Source: Pleurocapsa sp. FMAR1
GTDB lineage: Bacteria; Cyanobacteriota; Cyanobacteriia; Cyanobacteriales; Xenococcaceae
NCBI RefSeq assembly: GCF_963665995.1
Contig: NZ_OY762512.1
Location: forward strand, 62,001-126,000
Length of the DNA: 64,000 nt
Reading direction: 5' to 3'
The notes under the pieces were generated by a model that did no database searches, was not told the DNA's origin, and saw only the letters and a list, made by a program, of their open reading frames with translations. The translations under genes and the position numbers were made by a program. Shown here in pieces: positions 9,090 through 19,069 of this stretch (positions within the stretch are counted from its first letter, which is position 1; every line of letters begins with the position of its first letter).

Positions 9090-10862
9090 TTGATGAAAAG
9101 CAGTAAACTCAAATGGCTAACCTTAATTATCCTAGCGTTAAGCGTTGTTTATTTTTCTTCTATGACTTTTGCTTTTGAAAAACAAGTGCCTAGCTATATG
9201 AATGATTCCTTGTTGAGCGATCCTTTTCTCCAGCTACCGACCCAAACAACTGTAAATGTTGTCTGGTTCACAGAATTTGCAGGAGATCGCCATTTAGTTA
9301 AATATGGCACAAGATTTGAGCAACAAGCTGTTGCCAATACTGCTAAACTAAGTCGAGTTAGAGAAGATCCAGACTCGCAATTAGATAATCCTCCCACTCA
9401 ATCTACTTCTAGAAATATTTGGCGACATGAAGCAACTATCAAAGGCTTAACTCCTAACCAACGTCTGCCCTATAAAGTAATTAGTAGAAGCGGGCAAAAA
9501 AACATCAGTAGCAAAGCTTTTACTCTTGCTAGTCTACCTACAAAAGAAATAGCTTTAAAAATCTTACTCACTTCAGATCATCAGCTTATGCCTATGACGA
9601 CGGCTAACTTAGAACAGGTTGTAAAAACTGTAGGTCAAGTGGATGCAGTTTTCTTTGCAGGAGATTTAGTTAACGTTAGCGATCGCGCTTCAGAATGGTT
9701 TGATGATCGCCGTGGAGGAGCATTTTTTCCTGCTTTACAGGGTAAAGCTAATTATGAACTGGAAAGTAATGGTGTCAAAACTATCTATCGCGGAGGAGAA
9801 ATTATTCAACACGCTCCTTTATTTACTGCCATAGGTAATCATGAGGTTATGGGGCGATTTTCTACCGAAGCAAAGCTGAAGGAAGTATTTAATAATCCTA
9901 TTCCTCGTAAGGTAGCTACAGAGTCTTATCAATCTGTGGCGACAAAAATCAATCCTGCTAATAATGCAGAATTTAAAGCCGGCTGGATCGAGAATAACTC
10001 ATTCAATACCGATACCTACGAGGAGATATTTAGCCTCCCCCAAAACACTAATGGCACAAAGCGTTATTATGCCACAACCTTTGGTGATATCAGGTTGATT
10101 TCTCTATATGTAACTAATGTTTGGCGCAGCCCTAGTTTAGAAGCGGATGAGCAAGGCAGGTACAAAGAAAGCGATTTAGACCTCGAAAACTCCAAAGCAT
10201 GGGGATATGGACAACATATATTTGAACCTATAGCCCAGGGAAGTTCCCAATATGAGTGGCTAAAACAGGAATTAGCTAGCGAAGCCTATCAACAGGCAAA
10301 ATATAAAATAGTCATGCTGCACCATCCGCCTCATACTTTAGGGGGTAATATTGTTCCAGCCTATACCGATCCGCAGCCCAAGCTTTATTACGCTGAAGAC
10401 GACAAGGTAATTGGGCGATATTATGACTACCCAATTGAAAATGACTATATCATTCGTGATTTAATTCCCTTACTCGAATCAGCAGAAGTACAGCTAGTTT
10501 ATTATGGGCATTCTCATTTATGGAATCGCTTTGAAAGTGATTCGGGAATGCACTTTTTGGAGTCTTCTAATGTGGGTAATAGTTACGGGGCGCACTTGGG
10601 AGATAATAAAAGACCAATTCCTACTTACAATCAACACAACTACGCTGAAATAGGCGATCCAAATGGTTTAAACCCAATCGTACCCAGCATTGCTCCTATT
10701 ACTGATAAATTAGGTGAGCCTCTACCATATATTGCTAGTAACGATATTACTGTATTTAGTATTCTGGAAACTCAAACAGGAACAGTTAGCAGCTATCGTT
10801 ATGACACCCGTAAACCAAACTCTTCTGCAATCAAATTTGATGAGTTTGAACTGATTCGGTGA
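9090..10862 (+). CDS. Secreted/periplasmic metallophosphoesterase (purple acid phosphatase-like)
   Basis: A 590-residue protein with an N-terminal signal segment (about residues 8-28, ending SSMTFAFE). An N-terminal beta-sandwich region (about 45-150) resembles the Fn-III-like domain of purple acid phosphatases. The calcineurin-like domain follows, with TSDHQ, FFAGDLVNVSD, IGNHEVMGRF, MLHHPPH and YYGHSHLW. These give the usual Asp, His and Asn metal ligands. It is likely an exported phosphatase for phosphate scavenging; the substrate is unknown. It has no operon partner. Confidence 0.85.
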   Translation: MMKSSKLKWLTLIILALSVVYFSSMTFAFEKQVPSYMNDSLLSDPFLQLPTQTTVNVVWFTEFAGDRHLVKYGTRFEQQAVANTAKLSRVREDPDSQLDNPPTQSTSRNIWRHEATIKGLTPNQRLPYKVISRSGQKNISSKAFTLASLPTKEIALKILLTSDHQLMPMTTANLEQVVKTVGQVDAVFFAGDLVNVSDRASEWFDDRRGGAFFPALQGKANYELESNGVKTIYRGGEIIQHAPLFTAIGNHEVMGRFSTEAKLKEVFNNPIPRKVATESYQSVATKINPANNAEFKAGWIENNSFNTDTYEEIFSLPQNTNGTKRYYATTFGDIRLISLYVTNVWRSPSLEADEQGRYKESDLDLENSKAWGYGQHIFEPIAQGSSQYEWLKQELASEAYQQAKYKIVMLHHPPHTLGGNIVPAYTDPQPKLYYAEDDKVIGRYYDYPIENDYIIRDLIPLLESAEVQLVYYGHSHLWNRFESDSGMHFLESSNVGNSYGAHLGDNKRPIPTYNQHNYAEIGDPNGLNPIVPSIAPITDKLGEPLPYIASNDITVFSILETQTGTVSSYRYDTRKPNSSAIKFDEFELIR

Positions 10863-10915
10863 ACTTAATAAACGGCGTTGCTGATTTAAGTAGTAACGTA
10901 CAAAATAATACCTTT

Positions 10916-10955
10916 CGTAGCTCTTGGCTCTTAGCTATCAGCTATTAGCTTCTTG
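10916..10955. repeat. STRR-type short tandem repeat
   Basis: TAGCTCTTGGCTCTTAGCTATCAGC followed by TATTAGCTTCTT is a degenerate copy of the heptamer repeat family seen at 3058. It lies between the convergent phosphoesterase and thioredoxin-like genes. Confidence 0.6.
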
Positions 10956-10967
10956 GCAATCATACAT

Positions 10968-11282
10968 TCAGTTAACAACGTCTAAGATAGCCTGTAAACG
11001 TTTGCGAAATTCTCCTTTAGGGTGACCACCTTTAACATCGCCAAGAATTTGAAAATCTGCTTCAGGGGAGTTACAAACGATATATGTTGGCCACCCCATT
11101 TCTTCTTTATTGGGATATTGCGCCATCAAAATTTGCCGATACTTACGATAGGTAGAAGCATCCTGCATTTTGACATCTATAAATTCTAAATCTAGTTCTT
11201 TAGCAACTTTGGCATCATAAAAAGACATTTTGTGGCAGACACCACAGTCTTCAGAAGAGAACTTAACAACGGCTTTAGTCAT
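10968..11282 (-). CDS. Thioredoxin-like protein with CGVC motif
   Basis: A 104-residue protein beginning VVKFSSEDCGVCHKM, with the redox pair Cys-Gly-Val-Cys near the N-terminus, a Trp-Pro-Thr (WPTY) that supplies the cis-proline of a thioredoxin fold, and a C-terminal helix. The CGVC pair differs from the CGPC of housekeeping thioredoxin, so a specialised disulfide or electron-transfer role is likely. No signal peptide, so cytoplasmic. Probably a single-gene transcript. Confidence 0.8.
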   Translation of the reverse strand: MTKAVVKFSSEDCGVCHKMSFYDAKVAKELDLEFIDVKMQDASTYRKYRQILMAQYPNKEEMGWPTYIVCNSPEADFQILGDVKGGHPKGEFRKRLQAILDVVN

Positions 11283-11370
11283 TTTATTTCATTTAACAAT
11301 TATCATTGTTAATTTCAGAGAAATTTAGCATAAAGATAAGCTAGCCCGTAAATTGACAAATAGCAAATCT

Positions 11371-11406
11371 AAAAAACTGTAGGGACACTAAAAATAGCAT
11401 CCCTAC
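11371..11406 (-). terminator. Terminator of the petN transcript
   Basis: On the minus strand, GTAGGGATGCTA, loop TTTTT, TAGTGTCCCTAC forms a stem of about 11 pairs with one mismatch, followed by AGTTTTTT. It lies 29 bases after the stop of the small membrane-protein gene downstream of petN, so it probably ends that two-gene transcript. Confidence 0.7.
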
Positions 11407-11434
11407 TATGGTCAAATATTGCTTTTGTTGAGTT

Positions 11435-11578
11435 TTAGGCTTCGCCTCGCTTATCGCGCCCTTGACGACGGCGATCGCGCCATCGAACTATAGTTAGGTA
11501 TGAAATCCCCAAACTAACTAGCCCTAGGATGCCTACGGCAGCAAGAAATAGAGTGTTTAGTAATTGGTTTGTTTCCAC
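11435..11578 (-). CDS. Small single-helix membrane protein downstream of petN
   Basis: A 47-residue ORF with a GTG start, three bases after the petN stop. It encodes METNQLLNTLF, then one hydrophobic helix (about 8-30, rich in Leu, Ala, Gly), then a strongly basic tail WRDRRRQGRDKRGEA. The positive-inside rule predicts a cytoplasmic (stromal-side) C-terminus. I do not recognise the family. Tight coupling to petN and a shared terminator suggest a thylakoid role, perhaps with cytochrome b6f, but this is inference. The GTG start was chosen because no ATG fits after the petN stop. Confidence 0.7.
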   Translation of the reverse strand: METNQLLNTLFLAAVGILGLVSLGISYLTIVRWRDRRRQGRDKRGEA

Positions 11579-11581
11579 GAC

Positions 11582-11671
11582 TTAGAATCCGTTACGACCC
11601 CAAACAACCATAGCAATCGACCATGTAAACAAAGCCAGGATTGTCACCCAGCCTAGCGTCAAAATATCCAT
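11582..11671 (-). CDS. petN: Cytochrome b6f complex subunit PetN (subunit VIII)
   Basis: A 29-residue protein, [19 protein letters not shown] followed by [10 protein letters not shown]. It is one membrane helix ending in the WGRNGF signature of PetN. PetN is a small essential subunit at the periphery of the cytochrome b6f dimer in the thylakoid membrane. The gene is followed after three bases by the small basic membrane-protein gene and then by a terminator. Confidence 0.95.
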   Translation of the reverse strand: MDILTLGWVTILALFTWSIAMVVWGRNGF

Positions 11672-11742
11672 ATTAGTATTTTTGGGAAATATGTAATTAA
11701 TCTGGCAATATAAACCCTATCATACTTCTTAAGTGGTCTTTT

Positions 11743-12186
11743 GTGGTGAGGATTGTGCCTAGTTTAGTAACTGAAAGAATAGAATCTGTCAAAGCAGGAA
11801 TATTAGGTGCGATCGCTTTTACTGTCGCCGAATTAGTGATTGTTTTGATTAAGACTTTAATTATCGATCTACTGATAGAGCAAGAAACAACAGCAGTATT
11901 AAACTGGCAATTGCCGATACAGCTAGCTATTGGTGCAATTAGCGGTTTTTTATTTGGCGTTACCTATCGGTATATTATTCGCGACGATCGCAACTTTCAT
12001 TTAAATGATGGTGCAGTATTGGCATTTGGCTTGGTTAGAGGACTTGCCCTGGTTGAGGTAAACTTTGTTTTATCTGAGCTATTATCTTTATTATTTTTAG
12101 TCTTTCAAAGTATTATCTGTTTTGCGATCGCTCGTTCTATTCTTGATTTGGCAATTGCTCGTAAGCTGCTCAAACCGTTTGTTTGA
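11743..12186 (+). CDS. Small integral membrane protein, unknown function
   Basis: A 147-residue protein with four predicted hydrophobic stretches (about 18-42, 56-77, 92-112 and 117-137) and little else. The start used is GTG GTG AGG; a second GTG follows directly. I do not recognise a family. It is transcribed away from petN, with about 70 bases between the starts, so the two promoters may be interleaved. Confidence 0.6.
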   Translation: MVRIVPSLVTERIESVKAGILGAIAFTVAELVIVLIKTLIIDLLIEQETTAVLNWQLPIQLAIGAISGFLFGVTYRYIIRDDRNFHLNDGAVLAFGLVRGLALVEVNFVLSELLSLLFLVFQSIICFAIARSILDLAIARKLLKPFV

Positions 12187-12335
12187 AGGGATGAGGTACG
12201 TCCAGTAAAAGATACAAGTGCTTTTGCTAACTGCATCTTTACTACTTTTGATAGATGGCAAAATATGTCTTTGTAGAGATGTCATAAGTCGTATAAATTT
12301 CTAAGATGTTTGGTATTAATTATTAAATACTTCTT

Positions 12336-12722
12336 ATGCTTACTACTTCTAACACAAAATTTATACGCAAATATATTGCGATCGCTCTAGGACTTTTATT
12401 AACAAGTGTTTATAGCGTGCAGGCAAATGCCCAGACTAATCCTTCACAATCCACAGGGAATTCGTCCACCACACCTGCTGGTAACTCAACCCCTAATGAT
12501 TATAATTCTGGTTATCTTGAGGGTATTGAAGCTGGGCATAGTAACTGGGGTTTTTCTAGCGCATCAGAATCTAAATCTCTAGACAATAATCTGAATAAAC
12601 TAGGTCAGTATAATATTTCTGAGTCGGATTCAGATAAAAAAGATGTGATTATAAATAGAAGTTGGGGCAATCAAGGAGATGTAAAAAATCGCTCTGTAGA
12701 AACACCCGTGTATAAATTTTAA
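12336..12722 (+). CDS. Exported hypothetical protein
   Basis: A 128-residue protein with a clear signal peptide: basic MLTTSNTKFIRKY, hydrophobic IAIALGLLLTSVYS, and an Ala-x-Ala cleavage site (VQANA). The mature part is polar, rich in Ser, Asn, Thr and Gly, with no cysteines and no recognised domain. Probably periplasmic or secreted. It stands alone between a membrane protein and the convergent crr7-like gene. Confidence 0.6.
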   Translation: MLTTSNTKFIRKYIAIALGLLLTSVYSVQANAQTNPSQSTGNSSTTPAGNSTPNDYNSGYLEGIEAGHSNWGFSSASESKSLDNNLNKLGQYNISESDSDKKDVIINRSWGNQGDVKNRSVETPVYKF

Positions 12723-12815
12723 TAGGTTGATTGCATACGCCCATTTACCGCCAAAAGCGACTAAATCAAGAGTGCGTCTCCAAGTATTGTCCGTCTTCTC
12801 TTTTGTCTTGTTTGC

Positions 12816-13085
12816 TTATGTCGAACTCACGTTATTTAAACGCACCACGTACCACTGCAAATATTGATCTGCACCTATATCTAACTCAAAATAATTATCT
12901 AATAAATGCTGTGCCTGCAACTCCAGCGAATCAAACTTCTCTAATTCTCTAGGAATAATTATTTCTTCTAATAACAGAAGATTAACCAGTTTGGCTTTTA
13001 ATTCTTCAGCAGTCATAAATTGTTCTGTGCGGTCTGATTCGAGGACAACATAGCCATCCTCTTGATACATGATCGGGTCTGCCAT
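12816..13085 (-). CDS. crr7: Chlororespiratory reduction protein 7-like (NDH-1 factor)
   Basis: An 89-residue protein with MADPIMYQEDGYVVLESD, a Glu/Leu-rich helix, and YLQWYVVRL near the C-terminus. This is the pattern I know for cyanobacterial CRR7 homologues, linked in plants to accumulation of the chloroplast NDH complex. The assignment is by recognition of the overall pattern, not a catalytic motif. It is divergently arranged with selO; their starts are about 80 bases apart. Confidence 0.65.
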   Translation of the reverse strand: MADPIMYQEDGYVVLESDRTEQFMTAEELKAKLVNLLLLEEIIIPRELEKFDSLELQAQHLLDNYFELDIGADQYLQWYVVRLNNVSST

Positions 13086-13168
13086 GAGATAAATAAGTTA
13101 AGTGAATTGAGTGATTAGACGATACATTAATTCTAAAGCCAGTTAATTGTCTAATCTTGTAACTATAT

Positions 13169-14686
13169 ATGGAAATTAATCCCAATCCTTTCCTCAATCT
13201 TGAATATGAACCAGTGATGGAGAATTTGGGAGATGATTATTATGATCTAGTGGCAGCGGATGAGTTTCCTGCACATTGGTTACGCTTTCGCAACGATTTA
13301 TTGTTACCTTTATTAGGTTTACAGCCAGCCAAGGTTGACGATGCTGATTTTATTAAAGCTTTTGGTAAATTCTCAGGAGTACACCCTTTTTTAGCTTTAC
13401 GCTATCACGGTTATCAATTCGGTGCGTATAACCCTTTTTTAGGTGATGGCAGAGGCTTTTTGTACGGACAGATAAGAGGGAAAGACGGTAACCTGTACGA
13501 TTTAGGGACTAAAGGTTCAGGCAGAACTCCGTATTCTCGTACTGCCGATGGGAAGCTAACCCTCAAAGGTGGAGTAAGAGAAGTTTTGGCTGCCGAAGCT
13601 TTACACCAATTAGGAGTAAAAACTTCTCGTTGTTTAAGTTTAATTGAAACAGGGGAATCTTTATGGCGTGGTGATGAACCTTCTCCAACGCGATCATCTG
13701 TAATGGTGAGATTTAGTAGTTCTCATATTCGTTTTGGCACATTTGAAAGACTTCACTATCTTCAGCGTCCAGATTTGATTAAAAAGCTATTAGATAGCGT
13801 TATTGACACCTATTATGGTGATATTGTTGATACTAAAGCTAAATATCACCAATTCTACGCTGTATTAGTTCTTAGAGTTGCCCAACTAGCAGCACAATGG
13901 ATGGCAGCAGGCTTTTGCCACGGCGTACTCAATACCGATAATATGTCAATTACAGGGGAAAGCTTTGATTACGGCCCCTATGCTTTTATTCCCAATTATA
14001 ATCCTCGTTTTACAGCAGCTAGCTTTGACTATGGTGGACGCTACAGCTATGGCAATCAACCATATATTTGTAAATTTAATTTAGAGATGCTGCAATTACC
14101 TCTAGCAATGGTTACAGACAAAGTAGAGCTTGAAGCTGGATTGGCACAATTCGATGATTGCTATCAAGAACACTATCGAATGTTGATGTTGCAAAAGCTA
14201 GGGTTTGAAGTCGAGAGAGGCTTTCGGTCAGAAAGCAACTCTCCCCTCGACAATAGCTATTTGTTGGAAACCAACAAGACCGCTTTGTCTCGCAATCGAC
14301 TTGTTGAAGCCTCTTCTGAACCATCTTACTCTCAGTTGTTAACTCAAACTATTGAATTATTGAAAAGTACTGATATTAGCTATCATGGCTTTTTTGCTGC
14401 CATAGCTGAAGAATTTAATTATGGTTGGCGAGAAGACAGCAATTTGATTTTAGAAAATGCTGCTTTTACTCAGCAGATCAGCGATCGCTGGCGCAACTCA
14501 TATCATCAATGTTTAAATCAATTACCAGCAGCAGAAATGAAAATAATAGGCGATCGCTTATTATTTTATAATCCTCCCACTGCTTTGCTACGTTCCACTA
14601 TTGAATCCGTATGGCAAGCTATTAGTGAAGACAATAATTGGCAACCTTTTAATGATTTGGTTTATCGATTACAAACTAAAACATAA
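13169..14686 (+). CDS. selO: SelO/YdiU-type protein AMPylator (pseudokinase fold)
   Basis: A 505-residue SelO-family protein. SelO has a kinase-like fold but binds ATP inverted and transfers AMP to Ser/Thr/Tyr of target proteins. Motifs: YGHQFG-like [17 protein letters not shown], the glycine-rich [46 protein letters not shown], and the metal site [20 protein letters not shown]. These match the active site of bacterial SelO. Most SelO proteins end in a Cys- or Sec-containing tail; no CxxC or CxxS tail is seen here. Confidence 0.9.
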   Translation: MEINPNPFLNLEYEPVMENLGDDYYDLVAADEFPAHWLRFRNDLLLPLLGLQPAKVDDADFIKAFGKFSGVHPFLALRYHGYQFGAYNPFLGDGRGFLYGQIRGKDGNLYDLGTKGSGRTPYSRTADGKLTLKGGVREVLAAEALHQLGVKTSRCLSLIETGESLWRGDEPSPTRSSVMVRFSSSHIRFGTFERLHYLQRPDLIKKLLDSVIDTYYGDIVDTKAKYHQFYAVLVLRVAQLAAQWMAAGFCHGVLNTDNMSITGESFDYGPYAFIPNYNPRFTAASFDYGGRYSYGNQPYICKFNLEMLQLPLAMVTDKVELEAGLAQFDDCYQEHYRMLMLQKLGFEVERGFRSESNSPLDNSYLLETNKTALSRNRLVEASSEPSYSQLLTQTIELLKSTDISYHGFFAAIAEEFNYGWREDSNLILENAAFTQQISDRWRNSYHQCLNQLPAAEMKIIGDRLLFYNPPTALLRSTIESVWQAISEDNNWQPFNDLVYRLQTKT

Positions 14687-14697
14687 TTTGGATAATT

Positions 14698-15582
14698 TCA
14701 CTTTTTAGTTAGGGTAACATGACTAGAGCCATCTTCACTCACGGGAAGAAAGCGTACAAAAACGTTATAAAAATGCTTAGTACCTCTTAACAGGCAAAAA
14801 GCAGCAATCAAAAACACTTGAGGGTTCACGATCAAAGATAAGTCACGCTCATTGGCTGCTATTGAGCCGATTAATAAAAGATAGATTAATAAGCAAAAAA
14901 AGTATCTAGGAAAGTCCATTGGCCAGCTGCTATTTTTGCCGCCTAAATAACGATACAATATATACTGAATTGAGCGAGTTACAATGTTGCTGACCAACAG
15001 CATTAAGCCTACAGTATTGGTAGTCATAACTGCCAAAAAACCTAAGTATCGACAGGCCTGTAATAATGAATAAAACCAAACTCGGCTTTGTTTATTAATC
15101 TTATTGTATACGTGAAATAAAAACCTCAAGGTTAGTAAAAAAATAAGCCATAAAACTAATTCTTGAGAAACCCAGCTTAAGTCATACCCGTATTCATGAA
15201 AGGTTGTTATTCCCGCGCTATTTCTAATACCTCGATCCTTGGAAATTGCCAGAATGCCGAAAAAAGATAATGCGATAGACCATACCCAAGGCTGCCAAAG
15301 CCTGAACGAGTATTCATAGCATTTGTAATTGTAAGAAAGAACGGCTCTATGCTCAAATTTCTCGCCGATTATGTCATTTTCTATATAACCCAGTTCGTAA
15401 ATGCACCAAAAAGCTATTTGCAAAAAGAATAAGCCAAGAATATCTAGCGGCAGGTGAGAACTTGAATAAGCAAAGGATAAAAGCAGGATTAAAAAATCTT
15501 CTCCAATAATATTATTTAAGAAGTATTTTCTATCTGGTCTTTTTACTTTTTCCGAATATAGAAGCGGAATATAAATTTTCAC
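14698..15582 (-). CDS. Polytopic membrane protein, unknown function
   Basis: A 294-residue protein with about seven or eight hydrophobic segments (for example near 30-60, 100-120, 145-165, 175-205, 230-250, 255-275). The segment YELGYIENDIIGEKFE, with Asn-Asp before a basic/acidic stretch, is reminiscent of metal-binding motifs in UbiA-like prenyltransferase neighbours, but that is weak. It is convergent with selO, the stops only about 11 bases apart. No family call made. Confidence 0.55.
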   Translation of the reverse strand: MKIYIPLLYSEKVKRPDRKYFLNNIIGEDFLILLLSFAYSSSHLPLDILGLFFLQIAFWCIYELGYIENDIIGEKFEHRAVLSYNYKCYEYSFRLWQPWVWSIALSFFGILAISKDRGIRNSAGITTFHEYGYDLSWVSQELVLWLIFLLTLRFLFHVYNKINKQSRVWFYSLLQACRYLGFLAVMTTNTVGLMLLVSNIVTRSIQYILYRYLGGKNSSWPMDFPRYFFCLLIYLLLIGSIAANERDLSLIVNPQVFLIAAFCLLRGTKHFYNVFVRFLPVSEDGSSHVTLTKK

Positions 15583-16402
15583 TTTAAATATATAAATACT
15601 TAGCTTTAGTAAATGTCGTAAACCACAGAGCTAAAATTACTTATTTTTTAAACAATAAAATGTTTAAAGATACTGTTCTAGTTTAATCTATAAAAAGCAA
15701 GTTCAACTAAGTTTAGTTATTGACTGTTGCAAAACATTTAATAACTTTTGATGATGCAGTTGCTATTGGCTTACTATAGCAAGTAGCAAGATAAAAGAAT
15801 AAAAATCTTAAAATATTGTTGGCTTATCTTAGACATATTTTAATCAACTTTAGCTATAAATTAATGTTATCGTTATTACTCCTTCTTTGTATAGTATTTT
15901 TACGTTAAGTACTATAGGCAACTAAAGAAATGTATTATGTTGATAATATACAATTTCATATTGCTCAACACAAGCAAATACTAAAAAAAATACCTTATCT
16001 TCATCTTAATCTTTATGAAGATAGAGTATTTTAAATGTTTAATATAAATTATTTATTTTCATGCTCATGGTGTTTGCTTTTGATGTTAAGCTTTACAGCC
16101 ATCAAATCTCGGTTTTCTTAGGAAAAGATAATTAACTAGTATTAGGCTAAATTAATTACGACAGATGACTTAAGAATATTATATATATATTTAACCGAGA
16201 TTTTTGATTGATTCTTTCAAATCTTTGCCCGACTCAAAACTATTTTAGTTAACGACTCAAACTATTAGTGCCACTTTAACTAAAGCTTAAAAAGTAAGTC
16301 TTACTATAGAGGGATAAAACAATTCTATCTGAGCAATATTTTAGAGATAGGTTGTGTAAAATATCCTAAGACTATATAGGCAAACTCCTAAAGCACTAAG
16401 CA
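15583..16402. other. AT-rich gene-free interval upstream of ppk1
   Basis: About 820 bases between the divergent membrane-protein gene and ppk1. Very AT-rich with many short A or T runs. I find no ORF, RNA or clear terminator. The ppk1 promoter must be in the right part; no Pho-box was convincingly seen. Confidence 0.35.
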
Positions 16403-18562
16403 ATGACCAATACCAAATCCGTTGATAAAGCAATTAATCTTGATGACCCCAAGTATTATTTCAATCGAGAATTAAGCTGGCTAGAGTTTAACCGCAGGGT
16501 TTTGGCGGAGGCATTAGACAAAAGGACACCATTATTGGAACGTCTCAAGTTCATGGCAATTTTTAGCTCTAATCTAGATGAGTTTTTTATGGTTAGGGTG
16601 GCAGCACTAAAAAAACAGATGGCAGCAGAAGTAACTAAGCTGTCTATGGACGGACGCAATCCTCAGCAACAGCTAGAAGCGATCACTGAAACTCTCACCC
16701 CCATGATTGAGCAACAGCATCAGCATTTTGAAAAAGTATTAAAGAAAGAACTAACTAAGTCTGGCGTGTATCTGCTTAATTATGTAGATTTAAATCAAGA
16801 ACAAAGAACCTACATTAATCAATTTTTTGAAGACTATATTTTTCCTGTTTTGACTCCCCTGGCTGTCGATCCGTCTCATCCTTTTCCCTATATTTCTAAT
16901 CTCAGCTTGAATCTAGCTGTAGTATTAAAAGATCCCTTCCTAGAGCAAGAATTGTTTGCTAGAGTCAAAATCCCCCAGGTATTGCCCCGTTTTGTAACTT
17001 TCCCCGCAGAACTGAGCCAAAAACATCGAGGCAAAGATGAGATTTGGACTGGCGTGCCAATTGAACAGATTGTTACTCATAATTTAGAGTATTTGTTTTC
17101 AGGCATGAATATTTTAGAGTCTTATGCTTTTCGGGTTACACGTAATGCCGACTTATCGGTAGAAGAAGATGAAGCAGATGATTTACTACTGGCGATCGAA
17201 AAAGAACTACAAAAACGGCGCATTGGCGGTTCTTCGGTACGGTTAGAAATTGAAGCTTCTATTCCTGCTGAACTTCGTAGCACAATTATTCAAGAATTAG
17301 CTTTAGAAGAAAGCGATGTTTATGATGTTGACGGTTTACTGAGTTTAGGAGATTTGATGTCCTTTTTAGGATTACCTTTGCCTGAACTAAAAGATGAACC
17401 TTGGAAGTCTGTACTTCCTCCCCGTCTTAGTTGGTTGAAAGAAAATGAAGAAGAAGAAAGCGGTGAAGGACAAAACTTTTTTAACGTCATCCGCCACGGA
17501 GATCTTTTTATTCATCATCCCTATCATTCCTTTAGCAATACTGTGTTGCGCTTTATAACTGAAGCTGCTTATGACCCTGATGTTTTAGCGATTAAGATGA
17601 CCCTGTATCGTACTTCTGGAGACTCACCAATTCTTAAGGCTTTAATTGCAGCAGCGCAAAATAACAAGCAGGTGGTAGTTTTAGTTGAGCTTAAGGCACG
17701 TTTTGATGAAGAGAATAATATCCTGTGGGCAAGAAAATTAGAAAAGTCTGGAGTTCATGTGGTTTATGGGGTAACAGGACTCAAAACCCACACCAAAATT
17801 ACCTTGGTGGTACGTCAAGAAAAAGAAAAAATACGCCGTTATGTCCATATCGGCACAGGAAACTACAATCCTAAAACGGCAAAAATTTATACCGATCTTG
17901 GTCTTTTAAGCTGTCGAGAAGAATTGGGGGCAGACTTAACAGATTTATTTAACTTCTTGACTGGTTATTCACGGCAAAAATCTTATCGCAAGTTACTAGT
18001 TGCACCCGTTAGCTTACGGGGACGGATGATTGAAATGATCGACCGTGAAGCAGAAAATTGCCGTCAGGGAAAAACTGGGCGCATTGTGGCTAAAATGAAC
18101 TCACTAGTCGATCAGCAGATAATCCAAGCTCTCTATAAAGCTTCTCAAGCAGGGGTAGAAATAGACTTAATCATTAGAGGTATTTGTTGTTTGTGTCCTG
18201 GCAAATCTGAAATAAGTGATAATATTCGCGTAATTAGTATAATTGGGCGTTTTCTAGAACATTCTCGTATTTTCTATTTTCATAACAATGGTAAAGAAGA
18301 GATTTATATTGGTAGTGCTGACTGGATGACTCGCAATTTAAGTCGTCGAGTAGAAGCGGTAACGCCGATTGAATCTCCTGAAATTTTTAAAGACCTACAG
18401 GAAATCTTGGGAGTGATGTTAGCAGACAACCGTAAAGCCTGGGAACTACAGCCAGACGGTAGCTTTGTGCAAAGGAAACCGAAGAAAGACGAAGAAACAC
18501 GCAGCACTCACGACACCTTTATGGAAATGGCACTTCAGTCCGCAGGAATCTCCCCGAATTAA
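16403..18562 (+). CDS. ppk1: Polyphosphate kinase 1
   Basis: A 719-residue PPK1, which polymerises the terminal phosphate of ATP into polyphosphate. It begins with the N domain (YFNRELSWLEFNRRVL), continues through a head domain (HPFPYISNLSLNLAV), and has two C-terminal phospholipase D-like domains. His482 in YVHIGTGNYNP fits the autophosphorylated histidine, and His620 in FLEHSRIFYFHN the second conserved histidine. Length and domains are complete. It has a long upstream region and no operon partner. Confidence 0.97.
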   Translation: MTNTKSVDKAINLDDPKYYFNRELSWLEFNRRVLAEALDKRTPLLERLKFMAIFSSNLDEFFMVRVAALKKQMAAEVTKLSMDGRNPQQQLEAITETLTPMIEQQHQHFEKVLKKELTKSGVYLLNYVDLNQEQRTYINQFFEDYIFPVLTPLAVDPSHPFPYISNLSLNLAVVLKDPFLEQELFARVKIPQVLPRFVTFPAELSQKHRGKDEIWTGVPIEQIVTHNLEYLFSGMNILESYAFRVTRNADLSVEEDEADDLLLAIEKELQKRRIGGSSVRLEIEASIPAELRSTIIQELALEESDVYDVDGLLSLGDLMSFLGLPLPELKDEPWKSVLPPRLSWLKENEEEESGEGQNFFNVIRHGDLFIHHPYHSFSNTVLRFITEAAYDPDVLAIKMTLYRTSGDSPILKALIAAAQNNKQVVVLVELKARFDEENNILWARKLEKSGVHVVYGVTGLKTHTKITLVVRQEKEKIRRYVHIGTGNYNPKTAKIYTDLGLLSCREELGADLTDLFNFLTGYSRQKSYRKLLVAPVSLRGRMIEMIDREAENCRQGKTGRIVAKMNSLVDQQIIQALYKASQAGVEIDLIIRGICCLCPGKSEISDNIRVISIIGRFLEHSRIFYFHNNGKEEIYIGSADWMTRNLSRRVEAVTPIESPEIFKDLQEILGVMLADNRKAWELQPDGSFVQRKPKKDEETRSTHDTFMEMALQSAGISPN

Positions 18563-18911
18563 ATTAGATGATGAAAGTTGCAGTATTTAGTGCTGAACCC
18601 GACGACAAGCTAGAGAATGAATCAAGCTCGGATACGCCCTCGGCAATAGCTATATCGGGACAAAGGCGTGAGCCGCATGTAACCCTCAACCGCTTTGCCT
18701 CGCAAATGAGAATAATTCCTATTTGTATCCGAGCTTGCCACCATCTATTCTTAGAGATAATAATTTGCGGGGGCGATCGCTATTTTGTTGAGCATTGGTT
18801 TTTGAAGTCAGTAAAATTCTTGCTGTAAAACCTTCTAGCCATTTGAGTAAAGAACGTCGCTCCATAGTCAGATAACCACTAATGCTGCTAAAACTTTTGA
18901 GACACGGTAAT

Positions 18912-19063
18912 ATTAGACCTTTTGCACGAATCAGAAATATCGGTTGAGAATGAGGTTAGAGGTTAGAGGTTAGAGGTCAGAGGTCAGAGGTCAGAAGTCA
19001 GAGGTCAGAAGTCAGGAATTTAAAACTAGTATCGAAAAAATATATTCACGCAAGAAGTCTATT
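18912..19063. mobile_element. MITE-like element with imperfect terminal inverted repeats
   Basis: The left end is ATTAGACCTTTTGCACGAAT; the right end, read on the minus strand, is AATAGACTTCTTGCGTGAAT followed by ATATTTTTTCG. The ends match at about 16 of 20 positions. Between them lies a run of 8-base units of the GAGGTTAGAGGTCAGAG type (about 18950-19015). A solitary copy of the same end occurs at 45210-45240. No transposase is inside, so this looks like a small non-autonomous element. Confidence 0.6.
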
Positions 19064-19069
19064 CATAGT

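Noticed and set aside
18568-18828. An 86-codon ORF following ppk1
   Set aside because: Starts MKVAVFS like some dehydrogenases, but nothing after that matches; no domain, low-complexity polar region and a HIP1-rich end.
18950-19015. Regular 8-base direct repeats considered as a CRISPR array
   Set aside because: Units are directly adjacent without spacers; no cas genes are in the window. It is a minisatellite within a MITE-like element.
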